64,000 bases of DNA from Brevibacterium sp. S22 (lineage in GTDB: Bacteria > Actinomycetota > Actinomycetes > Actinomycetales > Brevibacteriaceae). The stretch lies in NCBI RefSeq assembly GCF_004745485.1, contig NZ_RHFG01000002.1, positions 327,148-391,147 on the forward strand, written 5' to 3'. This document shows, one piece after another, positions 8,217 through 16,051 of the stretch (its first letter is position 1; every line of letters starts with the position of its first letter). The notes beneath the pieces were generated by a model, which worked only from the letters and a program-made list of their open reading frames with translations, did no database searches and was not told where the DNA came from. A program made the position numbers and the translations under genes.

Positions 8217-10166
8217 GTGTCATCTTTCTTCGAAAGCCCGGAATTCCTCGAGCAGGCCGCTGCCGGCCGAGTGAGCCACAGTCCCGGCATGGCCGACGAG
8301 CTCATGCAGGAGATGGCGCCGTTCCTCAAGGCCGAAGGCATCGACATCGATGACCCGAATGCGGACTTCACCGAAGCCGAATTCCACGCAGCCATGGAAA
8401 AGGCGCAGGCGCAGTACAACCGCCGCCTGTTCACACCGGTCGGAGCCCATCGCGGGCTGGCGTTGGCCGAGCTGCGGGAGTTCGCTCTCGCCGTTGCCGC
8501 CGGAGATGTCGACGGTGCATCGGCGGTCGTGTCCTCACTGCCTTCGGACCCCGAGGACTTCGCCCCGAGCGTCGCGCAGGTGACCGGTGCGGCCATGGGG
8601 TTGGTTGACGAATGGTTCACCGACGAGACCTACGGGCCCAGGCTCGGCGGAGTCATGGCACCGAAGTGGCGGGCGAAGAAGTCCCGCGCCGTGGCCCGCG
8701 ACATCCTGGCCCTGGCGCACAAGGGGCGCGTCGTCGACAGCCTCGACCGCCTCATCGCCGGCAACAGCGGGCTGCCCGTCCTCGAGGGATCCATGCTCGC
8801 CGTCGCCGCCGCAGTCACGCGGCTGAGCAGGGCGAACAAGGTGCCTGCAGAGGAGGTCGTTGACGAGCTCATGCCTCTGGCCGGCTATCCGGAACCGGTC
8901 GCGGGTTCGTGTGCGGGAACATCGGCACAAACCGACGGCGCTGTCCACGATGCTGAAACGATCCAGGCCGAACTGCCCGCTTGGCTCGGCGGGCAGACCG
9001 CGGAGGACCAGCTGCTTGCCGGCGGCGGGTCGGCTGCCGACGCTGAGACGGATATCGACACGCGGATGGACGAGGTCGAAGCGATCGTCCACGAGATGCC
9101 GCTCAATCAGCGCTTCCGCGACTGGCTGTCGGACGAACTCGACGACCCCGGCGAGGATTCCGAGATCTTCGCGTCCGCCCACCTCCTCTTCTGCATCGCC
9201 GTGTCCGCCGGCATCTCCATCGAGGAGCCCGAAGGAGTCCTCGACCTCCTCGACGTCCTCGAGGGCTTCGCCGCCGATGGCAGCAAGGGCGAAAGTGACA
9301 GGTCCACAGCCATCTTCGTCGACAGCCTCGAGGCGCTTGACGACTACCTCCACTTCCGCATGGACACCGACGAGGACCCGGCACGCTGGGACGAGGTCCA
9401 CACACACGCCGAAGCGGCAGGCATGCGGACGGACCCGCTGCCGGCGATGCTCATGAACCAGATCGAATCCAGCGCACTCGACGAGGAGGAGGCCGCCGCT
9501 CCGCTGCCGTCCAACCTCCTCGTCGATGGGGTCACCGGCCTGCTCGAATGGATCGGCGAGGGCCGAGCGGTGACCGGCAAGGGACGCGTGAAGCGTGCCG
9601 ATATCGCCGAGGTGGTCGCGAAGTTCGACATCAACGCCGTCGGAGTCGCAGCGAACGCCCGTGTCGAGGACGGCGTCAGGTACGTGCGCAGCATCGACGA
9701 GGTGCCCACATTCGACGAGATCTGGAATGTCCTGCAGTTGGCCGGCATCATCGAACTCACCGGCACAAAGGTCCGCCCGGGCAGTGCCGCCGAGCAGTGG
9801 CGTGCCGGTGACGTCCCCGCCGAGACGGCCCTGCCGCTCGTCGGGTCCTTCATCCATGAGCTGCTGGGCAATGCTGCGGACATGGTCGGCGACAGCAGTC
9901 CGGACACCAGCCGACTCCTGCTCGCTCAGCGCATCGCTGAGATCCTCGACGCCGAGGCGGCGCCCGAACGCCCCGAGTTGGAGCTGGACGAGGATCTCAT
10001 TCAGGCGATGGATGAGATGGCGGGGAAGGTGATCGAGACCCTCATCGGATACGGGATCCTCGAGCGCGCTGCCGATGGTTCGCCGAACGTGCCACGACAT
10101 TTCCATCGCATCGTCGCCGGTGCCGCGGTCGTGCTGCTCACGGGCTGGGGCCACGAGGAGAACTGA
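8217..10166 (+). CDS. Large acidic cytoplasmic protein of unknown function
   Basis: I do not recognise this 649-residue protein. It is soluble by composition, very rich in Asp, Glu and Ala, with no signal peptide, membrane segment or nucleotide-binding motif that I can see. Helical-looking stretches recur, such as VLEGSMLAVAAAVTRLSRA. GTG at 8217 has AGGAG seven bases upstream. Codon use matches the neighbours, so it is a resident gene rather than a recent import. It stands alone between TetR and the iron-regulated unit. Confidence 0.75.
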   Translation: MSSFFESPEFLEQAAAGRVSHSPGMADELMQEMAPFLKAEGIDIDDPNADFTEAEFHAAMEKAQAQYNRRLFTPVGAHRGLALAELREFALAVAAGDVDGASAVVSSLPSDPEDFAPSVAQVTGAAMGLVDEWFTDETYGPRLGGVMAPKWRAKKSRAVARDILALAHKGRVVDSLDRLIAGNSGLPVLEGSMLAVAAAVTRLSRANKVPAEEVVDELMPLAGYPEPVAGSCAGTSAQTDGAVHDAETIQAELPAWLGGQTAEDQLLAGGGSAADAETDIDTRMDEVEAIVHEMPLNQRFRDWLSDELDDPGEDSEIFASAHLLFCIAVSAGISIEEPEGVLDLLDVLEGFAADGSKGESDRSTAIFVDSLEALDDYLHFRMDTDEDPARWDEVHTHAEAAGMRTDPLPAMLMNQIESSALDEEEAAAPLPSNLLVDGVTGLLEWIGEGRAVTGKGRVKRADIAEVVAKFDINAVGVAANARVEDGVRYVRSIDEVPTFDEIWNVLQLAGIIELTGTKVRPGSAAEQWRAGDVPAETALPLVGSFIHELLGNAADMVGDSSPDTSRLLLAQRIAEILDAEAAPERPELELDEDLIQAMDEMAGKVIETLIGYGILERAADGSPNVPRHFHRIVAGAAVVLLTGWGHEEN

Positions 10167-10182
10167 GATTTCCGGGAAATGG

Positions 10183-10218
10183 TTGCACCTCCTGTGATCT
10201 CAGGTTAGGCTCACCTAT
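10183..10218 (+). promoter_or_regulatory. Promoter with embedded IdeR/DtxR iron box
   Basis: TTGCAC (10183-10188) and TAGGCT (10206-10211) are spaced 17 bp apart. The -10 lies inside TCAGGTTAGGCTCACCTAT (10200-10218), which closely matches the 19-bp DtxR/IdeR/DmdR consensus TWAGGTTAGSCTWACCTWA. Iron-loaded repressor bound here would cover the -10, so the downstream genes should be induced by iron limitation. Confidence 0.85.
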
Positions 10219-10334
10219 GAGATATAGGGAACATCGGTCTTGTCTAAGGCAGTTGACACACCTGCTTGAAGTGTTGAGTCCGACTACTCTGTGTCTCACT
10301 GTTTCATACGTCAAGAACCCTCGGAGCTGAATAC

Positions 10335-12326
10335 ATGCCGCGTACTTCCAGGCCTCTGCAGGTGCTGCCGATCATCCTGCGCGAGGTGGAAGTCACCGGC
10401 ATCGCGGACATCACCCCCAATATGCGACGCCTGACAGTGGCCGGCGATCAATTGGCGGAGGCTGATGTCGACGGGATGGCACGGCCTGCATTCCGCTCCG
10501 AGGGCTTCGACGATCACGTGAAACTCGTCATCCCGCCGCCCGACGGCACCGACTTCGACATCGGCGAGCAGGAGGAGTTCCGCTTCAAGTGGAACCGTGA
10601 AGCCCTCAACCGCGCCCGTGACTACACCGTCCGCAGCGTCGATCCCGAGAACAACTCCTTCACCTTCGATGTCGTCCGACACGATTCCGGTCTCGCCTCG
10701 GACTGGGCCTTCGGCGCTGCGATCGGTCAGCGCATCAGCTTCGCAGGGCCGAAGACCTGCGCCGGCCTGGCCGACGGCATCGACTTCAACCTCCTCGTCG
10801 CCGACGAGACGGCGCTGCCCGCCGTCGGACGGTGGCTCGAAGAGGCTCCTGCAGGCACCCGCGGCCACATCATCGTCGAAGTCCCCACCGCCGACGACAT
10901 CCAGGACATCCCCACCGAGGCGGACGTCGAGATCGACTGGCTCATCCGCGGCTCTACAGCTCCGGGCGAATCGACCCTGCTGTATGAAGCCGTGAAGAAC
11001 CTGGACCTGCCCGCAGGTCGCACCTTCGCGTGGTGCGCGGGCGAGACGCTGACCATCGCACCCATCCGCCGCTATCTGCGCCGGGATGTCGGCCTACCCA
11101 AGGAAGACGTCGAGGTCGTCGGCTACTGGCGGAAGCTGCCGGCAGAGCGCCGCGCCGAGGTCGGCAGTCACACCGTCACTGACCAGAGCCCCGTCGCCGA
11201 CCGCAGCACCATCGCCGAGGCGGCCGCCCCCACTTCTGGTGCGTCTCCCGCCGCCGGCGCCCCCACGTCCGGCACCGTTACTGCTATCGTCAGCTCCCCT
11301 GGCTCCATGGCCGGGACCTCCTCCACGGATGGGACCGGCTCCACGGACGGCGCAGCCGCCTCGGCGAGCCCCGAATCCTCTCTCGACGTTCTCGAACAGG
11401 TCCATGAGATGACCGAGATCCTGCCCCCGATCATCACCCGCGCGGCCGTGACTTTCGGCCTCAACGACCTCATCGCCGGAGGCATCACCACCGCTGAGGC
11501 GATCGCGGCCGAGACCGGCATCGACACTGACGGCATCCGCGTCGTCCTCACCGCGATGTGCTCACTCGGACTGCTCGAACGCGAGGGTGAGGGCTACCGG
11601 AACACCCCGACCGGTGCGGTGCTCACGAGCGAAGGCTCGGCCGACGGCCTCGACCTCGGGGATTCGGCGCTGCTCGATCTCTTCTCCATCGTCGATCTCA
11701 TCGACGTCCTCCGCGGCGGGTTCGCGGCCAGGACCTCGCGAGCCTCGGCGACGCAGGCGCTGACCTGGCACGACCAGCGTGCCGCCGATGAGAACCTCGA
11801 TGCAGCCCACCGCAGCCGCACCCTCGACCACCTCCGATACGTCCTCGACATCATCCTCGACCTCGAGCCCATCGCGACCGCGTCGAGCGTCGCCCTGACC
11901 GGCGATGCCGGCGCCGAGGTGGCCGCCGCCCTGACCCGGAAGGCACCCGAATCCGGGCGCACCATCCACACCCCCGCCGCCGCCGCGGCGCTGACCGGCG
12001 AACAGGCCTGGCCGAAGGTCGAGGCGACCCTCGTCCTCGCGGGCCTGACCGGTCGCTCGCGGGTCGAGGCCCGCGGTCTGCTTGCGCGCGTGATCGAGAA
12101 CAGCGACAGCCTCGTCGTCGTCGAACCCTTCACAGACGAGGCCGAAGTCGACGACCACCAGGCCGAAGAGCTCGTGGCCACCTTCACCACCACCGGCCAC
12201 GCCTCATGGACGAGCCGCGAGGTGCGAGAACTCCTCGTCGAGCTCGGAATCGCCTCCGTCGATGTCGTCGACATCGGTTGGGGCTTCGGACGATTCCACC
12301 GCGCCGTCATCGCCGGCAGACGCTGA
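10335..12326 (+). CDS. Siderophore-interacting flavoreductase fused to an O-methyltransferase-like domain
   Basis: Residues 1 to about 265 form a siderophore-interacting protein: FAD-binding RDYTVRSVDPENN, NAD(P)H-side FAWCAGETLTIAPIRRYLRR and the family ending GYWRKLP. These enzymes reduce ferric siderophores to free iron in the cytoplasm. After a Ser/Thr/Ala/Pro linker, residues about 350-663 look like an O-methyltransferase: a dimerisation winged helix (AAVTFGLNDLIAGG, then TGIDTDGIRVVLTAMCSLGL) and a Rossmann-like remainder. The SAM-binding glycine motif is poor (ALTGDAGAEVA), so this half may be inactive or repurposed. GGAG lies eight bases before the ATG. Controlled by the iron box upstream. 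Confidence 0.8.
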   Translation: MPRTSRPLQVLPIILREVEVTGIADITPNMRRLTVAGDQLAEADVDGMARPAFRSEGFDDHVKLVIPPPDGTDFDIGEQEEFRFKWNREALNRARDYTVRSVDPENNSFTFDVVRHDSGLASDWAFGAAIGQRISFAGPKTCAGLADGIDFNLLVADETALPAVGRWLEEAPAGTRGHIIVEVPTADDIQDIPTEADVEIDWLIRGSTAPGESTLLYEAVKNLDLPAGRTFAWCAGETLTIAPIRRYLRRDVGLPKEDVEVVGYWRKLPAERRAEVGSHTVTDQSPVADRSTIAEAAAPTSGASPAAGAPTSGTVTAIVSSPGSMAGTSSTDGTGSTDGAAASASPESSLDVLEQVHEMTEILPPIITRAAVTFGLNDLIAGGITTAEAIAAETGIDTDGIRVVLTAMCSLGLLEREGEGYRNTPTGAVLTSEGSADGLDLGDSALLDLFSIVDLIDVLRGGFAARTSRASATQALTWHDQRAADENLDAAHRSRTLDHLRYVLDIILDLEPIATASSVALTGDAGAEVAAALTRKAPESGRTIHTPAAAAALTGEQAWPKVEATLVLAGLTGRSRVEARGLLARVIENSDSLVVVEPFTDEAEVDDHQAEELVATFTTTGHASWTSREVRELLVELGIASVDVVDIGWGFGRFHRAVIAGRR

Positions 12327-12423
12327 GTCCTGGCCGACGCCGGCAGACAGATTTCCACCGTGGAACCGAACCATCGGAACTGATCGAGCCGATGGTTCGC
12401 CTGACAGAAAGACACAGGTTGGC

Positions 12424-13440
12424 ATGAGAATCAATGGCATCAGAGGTGCCGTGGTCGCAGGTGCCGCAGGCTTGGCGCTGCTTGCCGGCTGCGGAGGCGG
12501 CGGCGACGCGGAGGCCTCTGGCGAGGCTTCGAACGAGACGCGCACGGTCACCGACTCGAGCGGGACCGAGGTCGAGGTGCCTGCCGACCCGCAGAGCATC
12601 GTCACGCTCCACTACGCGGCGACGGAGACGCTCATGGACCTCGACTTCCCGCCCGTGAGGCAGGGTGCGTTCGTGGAAACGGGCGTGCCGGAAGAATGGG
12701 TGGACCAGTTGGGCGAGATTCCGGTGGTTGCTCAGGAGGAGCCGGATCTCGAGAAGATCGCCGAGGCGGAACCCGACCTCATTCTGTCGCCGAATACGCA
12801 GGAACCCGAGATGATCGAGCAGCTGCAGGAGATCGCTCCCGTCTACCAATTCACTCTGCGCGGCGGCGATCGTGGGAAATGGAAGCAGCGCGTCGAGGAA
12901 GTCGCCGAGGCGATCAATCGATCCGACGAACTCGAAGCGCTCGACAGCGAGTTCGAAGCCGAGCAGAAGCGGATCGCCGATGAGTACGCCGATGTCACGA
13001 AGGGCACGACGATCGGCGCGGCCTCATCATTCGAAGACAACTCCGCCTTCCTGTGGGGCAGTGAGAACATGCTCGGCACCATCCTCAGCCCGCTCGGCTT
13101 CGACTGGTCGGCTGACGAGGACACGATGGTGGAGAAGTACGGCGAGGCCGCGCAGGGCGGCAATAAGTCAGGAAAGGTCGAGCCGGAGGCACAGATCTCC
13201 ATGGAGGTCCTCGACAAGAGCCTGAGCGATGCCGACATCATCTTCGTCAACTCCGATCTGCGCGGTGACTACGACGAGCTGACCACGACGCTGACGGAAT
13301 CGGCGGTGTTCAAGGAGCTGCCCGCGGCCGAGGCCGGCCATGTCTACCCGATCGGCAAGGCAACGATCGCCGGCTACTCCGATGCGGAATACGGACTGAA
13401 GATGGCGGAGGAGGCCCTCCAGGAGTACCAGAAGGACTGA
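12424..13440 (+). CDS. Ferric-siderophore ABC transporter substrate-binding lipoprotein
   Basis: A short signal peptide ends in the lipobox LLAGC (Cys about 23), so the protein is lipid-anchored outside the membrane. The mature part is a class III periplasmic-binding fold of the FecB/FepB type: TVTDSSGTEVEVPADPQSIV, EPDLEKIAEAEPDLIL, then a long helix and an IIFVNSDLRG strand. 338 residues, normal length. It follows the siderophore reductase gene by about 100 nt and is probably in the same iron-regulated unit. No permease or ATPase gene lies beside it, so it must work with transporter subunits encoded elsewhere. Confidence 0.85.
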   Translation: MRINGIRGAVVAGAAGLALLAGCGGGGDAEASGEASNETRTVTDSSGTEVEVPADPQSIVTLHYAATETLMDLDFPPVRQGAFVETGVPEEWVDQLGEIPVVAQEEPDLEKIAEAEPDLILSPNTQEPEMIEQLQEIAPVYQFTLRGGDRGKWKQRVEEVAEAINRSDELEALDSEFEAEQKRIADEYADVTKGTTIGAASSFEDNSAFLWGSENMLGTILSPLGFDWSADEDTMVEKYGEAAQGGNKSGKVEPEAQISMEVLDKSLSDADIIFVNSDLRGDYDELTTTLTESAVFKELPAAEAGHVYPIGKATIAGYSDAEYGLKMAEEALQEYQKD

Positions 13441-13453
13441 TCAGCTTCGTGAC

Positions 13454-13909
13454 TCAGCCGGATCCGGGCCGGTGCCCTTCCGCCTCGTCGAGGATGAGCA
13501 GCGACCGGGAGGACACGACGCCGGCGACTTCGTGGATCCGGCGCAGGATGACCTGTGAGAGCGCCGTGTTGTCCGGAGCATTGACAGTGACCAGGGCGTC
13601 GATGTCACCGCTGACGGCCTGCACCTTCTCGACGAAGGGCAGGGCGGCCAGGTCATCGCGGACCTGCGGCCACGGACGCTCGCCGATCTTGACGACGACG
13701 ACCGCGGTCACGGTCATGCCGAGGGCTCCGCGGTCCACCTCGGCGGTGAATTTCCTGATCGCACCCGATTCGATGAGGGTGGTGAAGCGCTTATGCGCGG
13801 CGGAACGGGAGATATGGACGCGTTCGGCCAGCTGGCGCACGCTCAGGCGCGAATCCTCGACGAGGGCGGCGATGATGCTGCGGTCGATGTCATCGAGGTC
13901 GAATGCCAC
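13454..13909 (-). CDS. Lrp/AsnC family transcriptional regulator
   Basis: The N-terminal helix-turn-helix LSVRQLAERVHISRSAAHKR is followed by a RAM ligand-binding domain (VTAVVVVKIGERPWPQVR, VSGDIDALVTVNAPDN). GTG at 13909 is preceded by AAGGAG at six bases, giving 151 residues, the usual length; the open frame continues upstream without a better start. Convergent with the siderophore lipoprotein gene, 13 bp apart, and divergent from the etf genes. Confidence 0.85.
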   Translation of the reverse strand: MAFDLDDIDRSIIAALVEDSRLSVRQLAERVHISRSAAHKRFTTLIESGAIRKFTAEVDRGALGMTVTAVVVVKIGERPWPQVRDDLAALPFVEKVQAVSGDIDALVTVNAPDNTALSQVILRRIHEVAGVVSSRSLLILDEAEGHRPGSG

Positions 13910-14017
13910 GGGGCGCTCCTTCACCGTTGATGTTCGCGTCCTGCCCGCCCGAACCGAAGCGGTGTCGGTCGGGAGAGGTCGGTCTGACCGCATGCTCACG
14001 GCCTGACCCCATTCTAG

Positions 14018-14062
14018 GGCCCCGCCCCTGCACGGGAGGTGTCGCCGCCTCGGCGCGGGGCC
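14018..14062. repeat. GC-rich inverted repeat upstream of the Lrp gene
   Basis: GGCCCCGC (14018-14025) pairs with GCGGGGCC (14055-14062). The loop holds one copy of the recurrent motif CCGCCTCGGC (14045-14054). It lies between divergent genes, so a role as terminator is unclear. Confidence 0.35.
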
Positions 14063-14284
14063 GCTCCTTCTTCGGCGCGAAGCCTGCTTGGGGTATTGGA
14101 CAAATTCTGTCGATCGTTCGTACAGTAACGAGCACGTCTGTGGTTCCCAGCACGTACCATGGATCGTGGACACATGATCGGTTCCGTCTGGACCCGGTCA
14201 ACGGACGGAAATCAGCCACCTGTAGATTATGAGACGAAAGTCTCATTGCAGCTGGAGCTGCTTCACGAACCTAAGGAGTCATCC

Positions 14285-15061
14285 TTGAAGATCGCGGTGT
14301 TGGTCAAAGAGGTCCCGGATACCTACGGCGACCGCAAACTGAACTTGGAAACCGGGCTCGCCGATCGCGGTGCCTCGGAAGCCGTCCTCGATGAGATCGG
14401 TGAGCGCGCCCTCGAGGTCGCACTGACCCAGAAAGACAGTGACGGCGACACCGAGGTGACCGTCATCTCGATGGCACCGGACACCGCGACCGCGACGATC
14501 CGCAAGGGCCTGGCCATGGGTGCGGACAATGCTGTGCACGTGGCTGATGAAAGTCTGGCAGGAGCCGACCTCGGTCTCACAGCCGAGGTGCTCGCCGCCG
14601 CCCTGCGCCGCGGCGAATACGACCTCGTCGTCACCGGGAACGTCTCGACCGACGGCAACGGCGGAATGATCCCCGCGATGCTCGCCGAGCACCTCGACTA
14701 CCCGCACGTGACCGGTCTGTCGACCGTGGAGCTGGCCGACGGCAAGGTCGCGGGCACTCGCGGCGTCGAAGGCGGCCAGCAGCAGGTCTCGGCCGAACTT
14801 CCGGCCGTCATCTCCATCACCGAGGCGCTGCCCGAAGCCCGTTTCCCGAACTTCAAGGGCATCATGGCCGCGAAGAAGAAGCCCTTCGAAGTCATCAGCC
14901 TGTCCGATCTCGACATCGACGCCGAGGACCAGTCCGTGGCCCGGTCGATCATGGTCACCGTCGCCGAGAAGCCGCCGCGTGAGGCCGGCGAGAAGGTCGT
15001 CGACGAAGGCAATGGCGGAGTCGAACTCGCCGAATACCTCACCAAGAACCGTCTGGCCTAA
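14285..15061 (+). CDS. etfB: Electron transfer flavoprotein, beta subunit
   Basis: AMP-binding half of the heterodimeric ETF, which takes electrons from acyl-CoA dehydrogenases and related flavoenzymes. It opens [20 protein letters not shown] and contains [17 protein letters not shown] and [21 protein letters not shown]. The start is TTG at 14285, six bases after AAGGAG (14273-14278), giving 258 residues. The gene is followed after 11 nt by etfA. Confidence 0.92.
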   Translation: MKIAVLVKEVPDTYGDRKLNLETGLADRGASEAVLDEIGERALEVALTQKDSDGDTEVTVISMAPDTATATIRKGLAMGADNAVHVADESLAGADLGLTAEVLAAALRRGEYDLVVTGNVSTDGNGGMIPAMLAEHLDYPHVTGLSTVELADGKVAGTRGVEGGQQQVSAELPAVISITEALPEARFPNFKGIMAAKKKPFEVISLSDLDIDAEDQSVARSIMVTVAEKPPREAGEKVVDEGNGGVELAEYLTKNRLA

Positions 15062-15072
15062 GGAGAATCGTC

Positions 15073-16050
15073 ATGTCAGAATTCCCGCAGGATTCCATTC
15101 TCGTCGTCCTCACTGCCGATGCCGAGGGCCAATTGGAGAAGCCGGCCGCCGAACTGCTCGGCGGTGCCGCTGAGATCGGCTCGCCTGTCGCCCTCGTGCT
15201 CGCCGCCGGCAGCGCCGACGCCGCTGCCGAGAAGGCCGCCGAACTCGGTGCCACCGCGACACTGACCGCTGCAGTCACCGAGGGCAACCTCGGCACCGCG
15301 GCCGTCGACGCCGTGGCCGCAGCCGCCGAGCTCACCGCTCCCGACGCCGTTCTCGTGCCCAATACGCTCGACGGGCGTGACATCGCCGGCCGCTATGCCG
15401 TGCGCAGCGGATCGGCTGTATCCGTCGACGCCACCGGACTCGAGCGCGACTCCGAGGGCATCGTGGCAGGCCACTCCGTCTACGGCGGCGGCTACACCGC
15501 GTCGTCGGCTCCGACCTTCGGTGCCCCCATCGTCACCGTGCGTCTGGGCGCGATCGAAGCCCGCGCCGAAGCGCAGTCGGCGAACACGCAGGCCCTCGAT
15601 GTCGCCGATTCGGGTAAGCGCTCTGCAGCGATCGATTCGTTCGAAGCCGTCGTCGAGACTTCCTCACGTCCCGAACTGCGCGGTGCGCAGAAGGTCGTCT
15701 CCGGTGGCCGCGGTGTCGGCTCGGAGGAGTCCTTCGAACTCGTCGGCGATTTCGCCGACACCCTCGGCGCTGCCGTCGGTGCTTCCCGTGCGGCCGTCGA
15801 CGCCGGCTACATCGCGCAGTCGCACCAGGTCGGTCAGACCGGTGTGTCCGTGTCCCCGCAGCTCTATGTCGCGCTCGGCATCTCCGGTGCGATTCAGCAC
15901 AAGGCCGGAATGCAGACCTCGAAGACCATCGTTGCGGTCAACAAGGACGGAGAAGCCCCGATCTTCGACATCGCCGACTTCGGCGTCGTCGGCGACCTGT
16001 TCAAGGTCGTTCCCCAGGCCATCGAATCACTGAACGAGAACAAGTCCTGA
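15073..16050 (+). CDS. etfA: Electron transfer flavoprotein, alpha subunit
   Basis: FAD-carrying half of ETF, 325 residues. The C-terminal FAD domain shows [49 protein letters not shown] and GAIQHKAGM, all family landmarks. AAGGAG precedes the ATG. The membrane cytochrome gene starts at 16052, one base after this stop codon, so the three genes are one operon and probably one electron-transfer chain. Confidence 0.93.
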   Translation: MSEFPQDSILVVLTADAEGQLEKPAAELLGGAAEIGSPVALVLAAGSADAAAEKAAELGATATLTAAVTEGNLGTAAVDAVAAAAELTAPDAVLVPNTLDGRDIAGRYAVRSGSAVSVDATGLERDSEGIVAGHSVYGGGYTASSAPTFGAPIVTVRLGAIEARAEAQSANTQALDVADSGKRSAAIDSFEAVVETSSRPELRGAQKVVSGGRGVGSEESFELVGDFADTLGAAVGASRAAVDAGYIAQSHQVGQTGVSVSPQLYVALGISGAIQHKAGMQTSKTIVAVNKDGEAPIFDIADFGVVGDLFKVVPQAIESLNENKS

Positions 16051-16051
16051 T

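Noticed and set aside
13910..14173. Longer N-terminus for the Lrp regulator
   Set aside because: GTG 13909 has AAGGAG at ideal spacing and gives the family's normal length; upstream residues are basic and unlike Lrp proteins.
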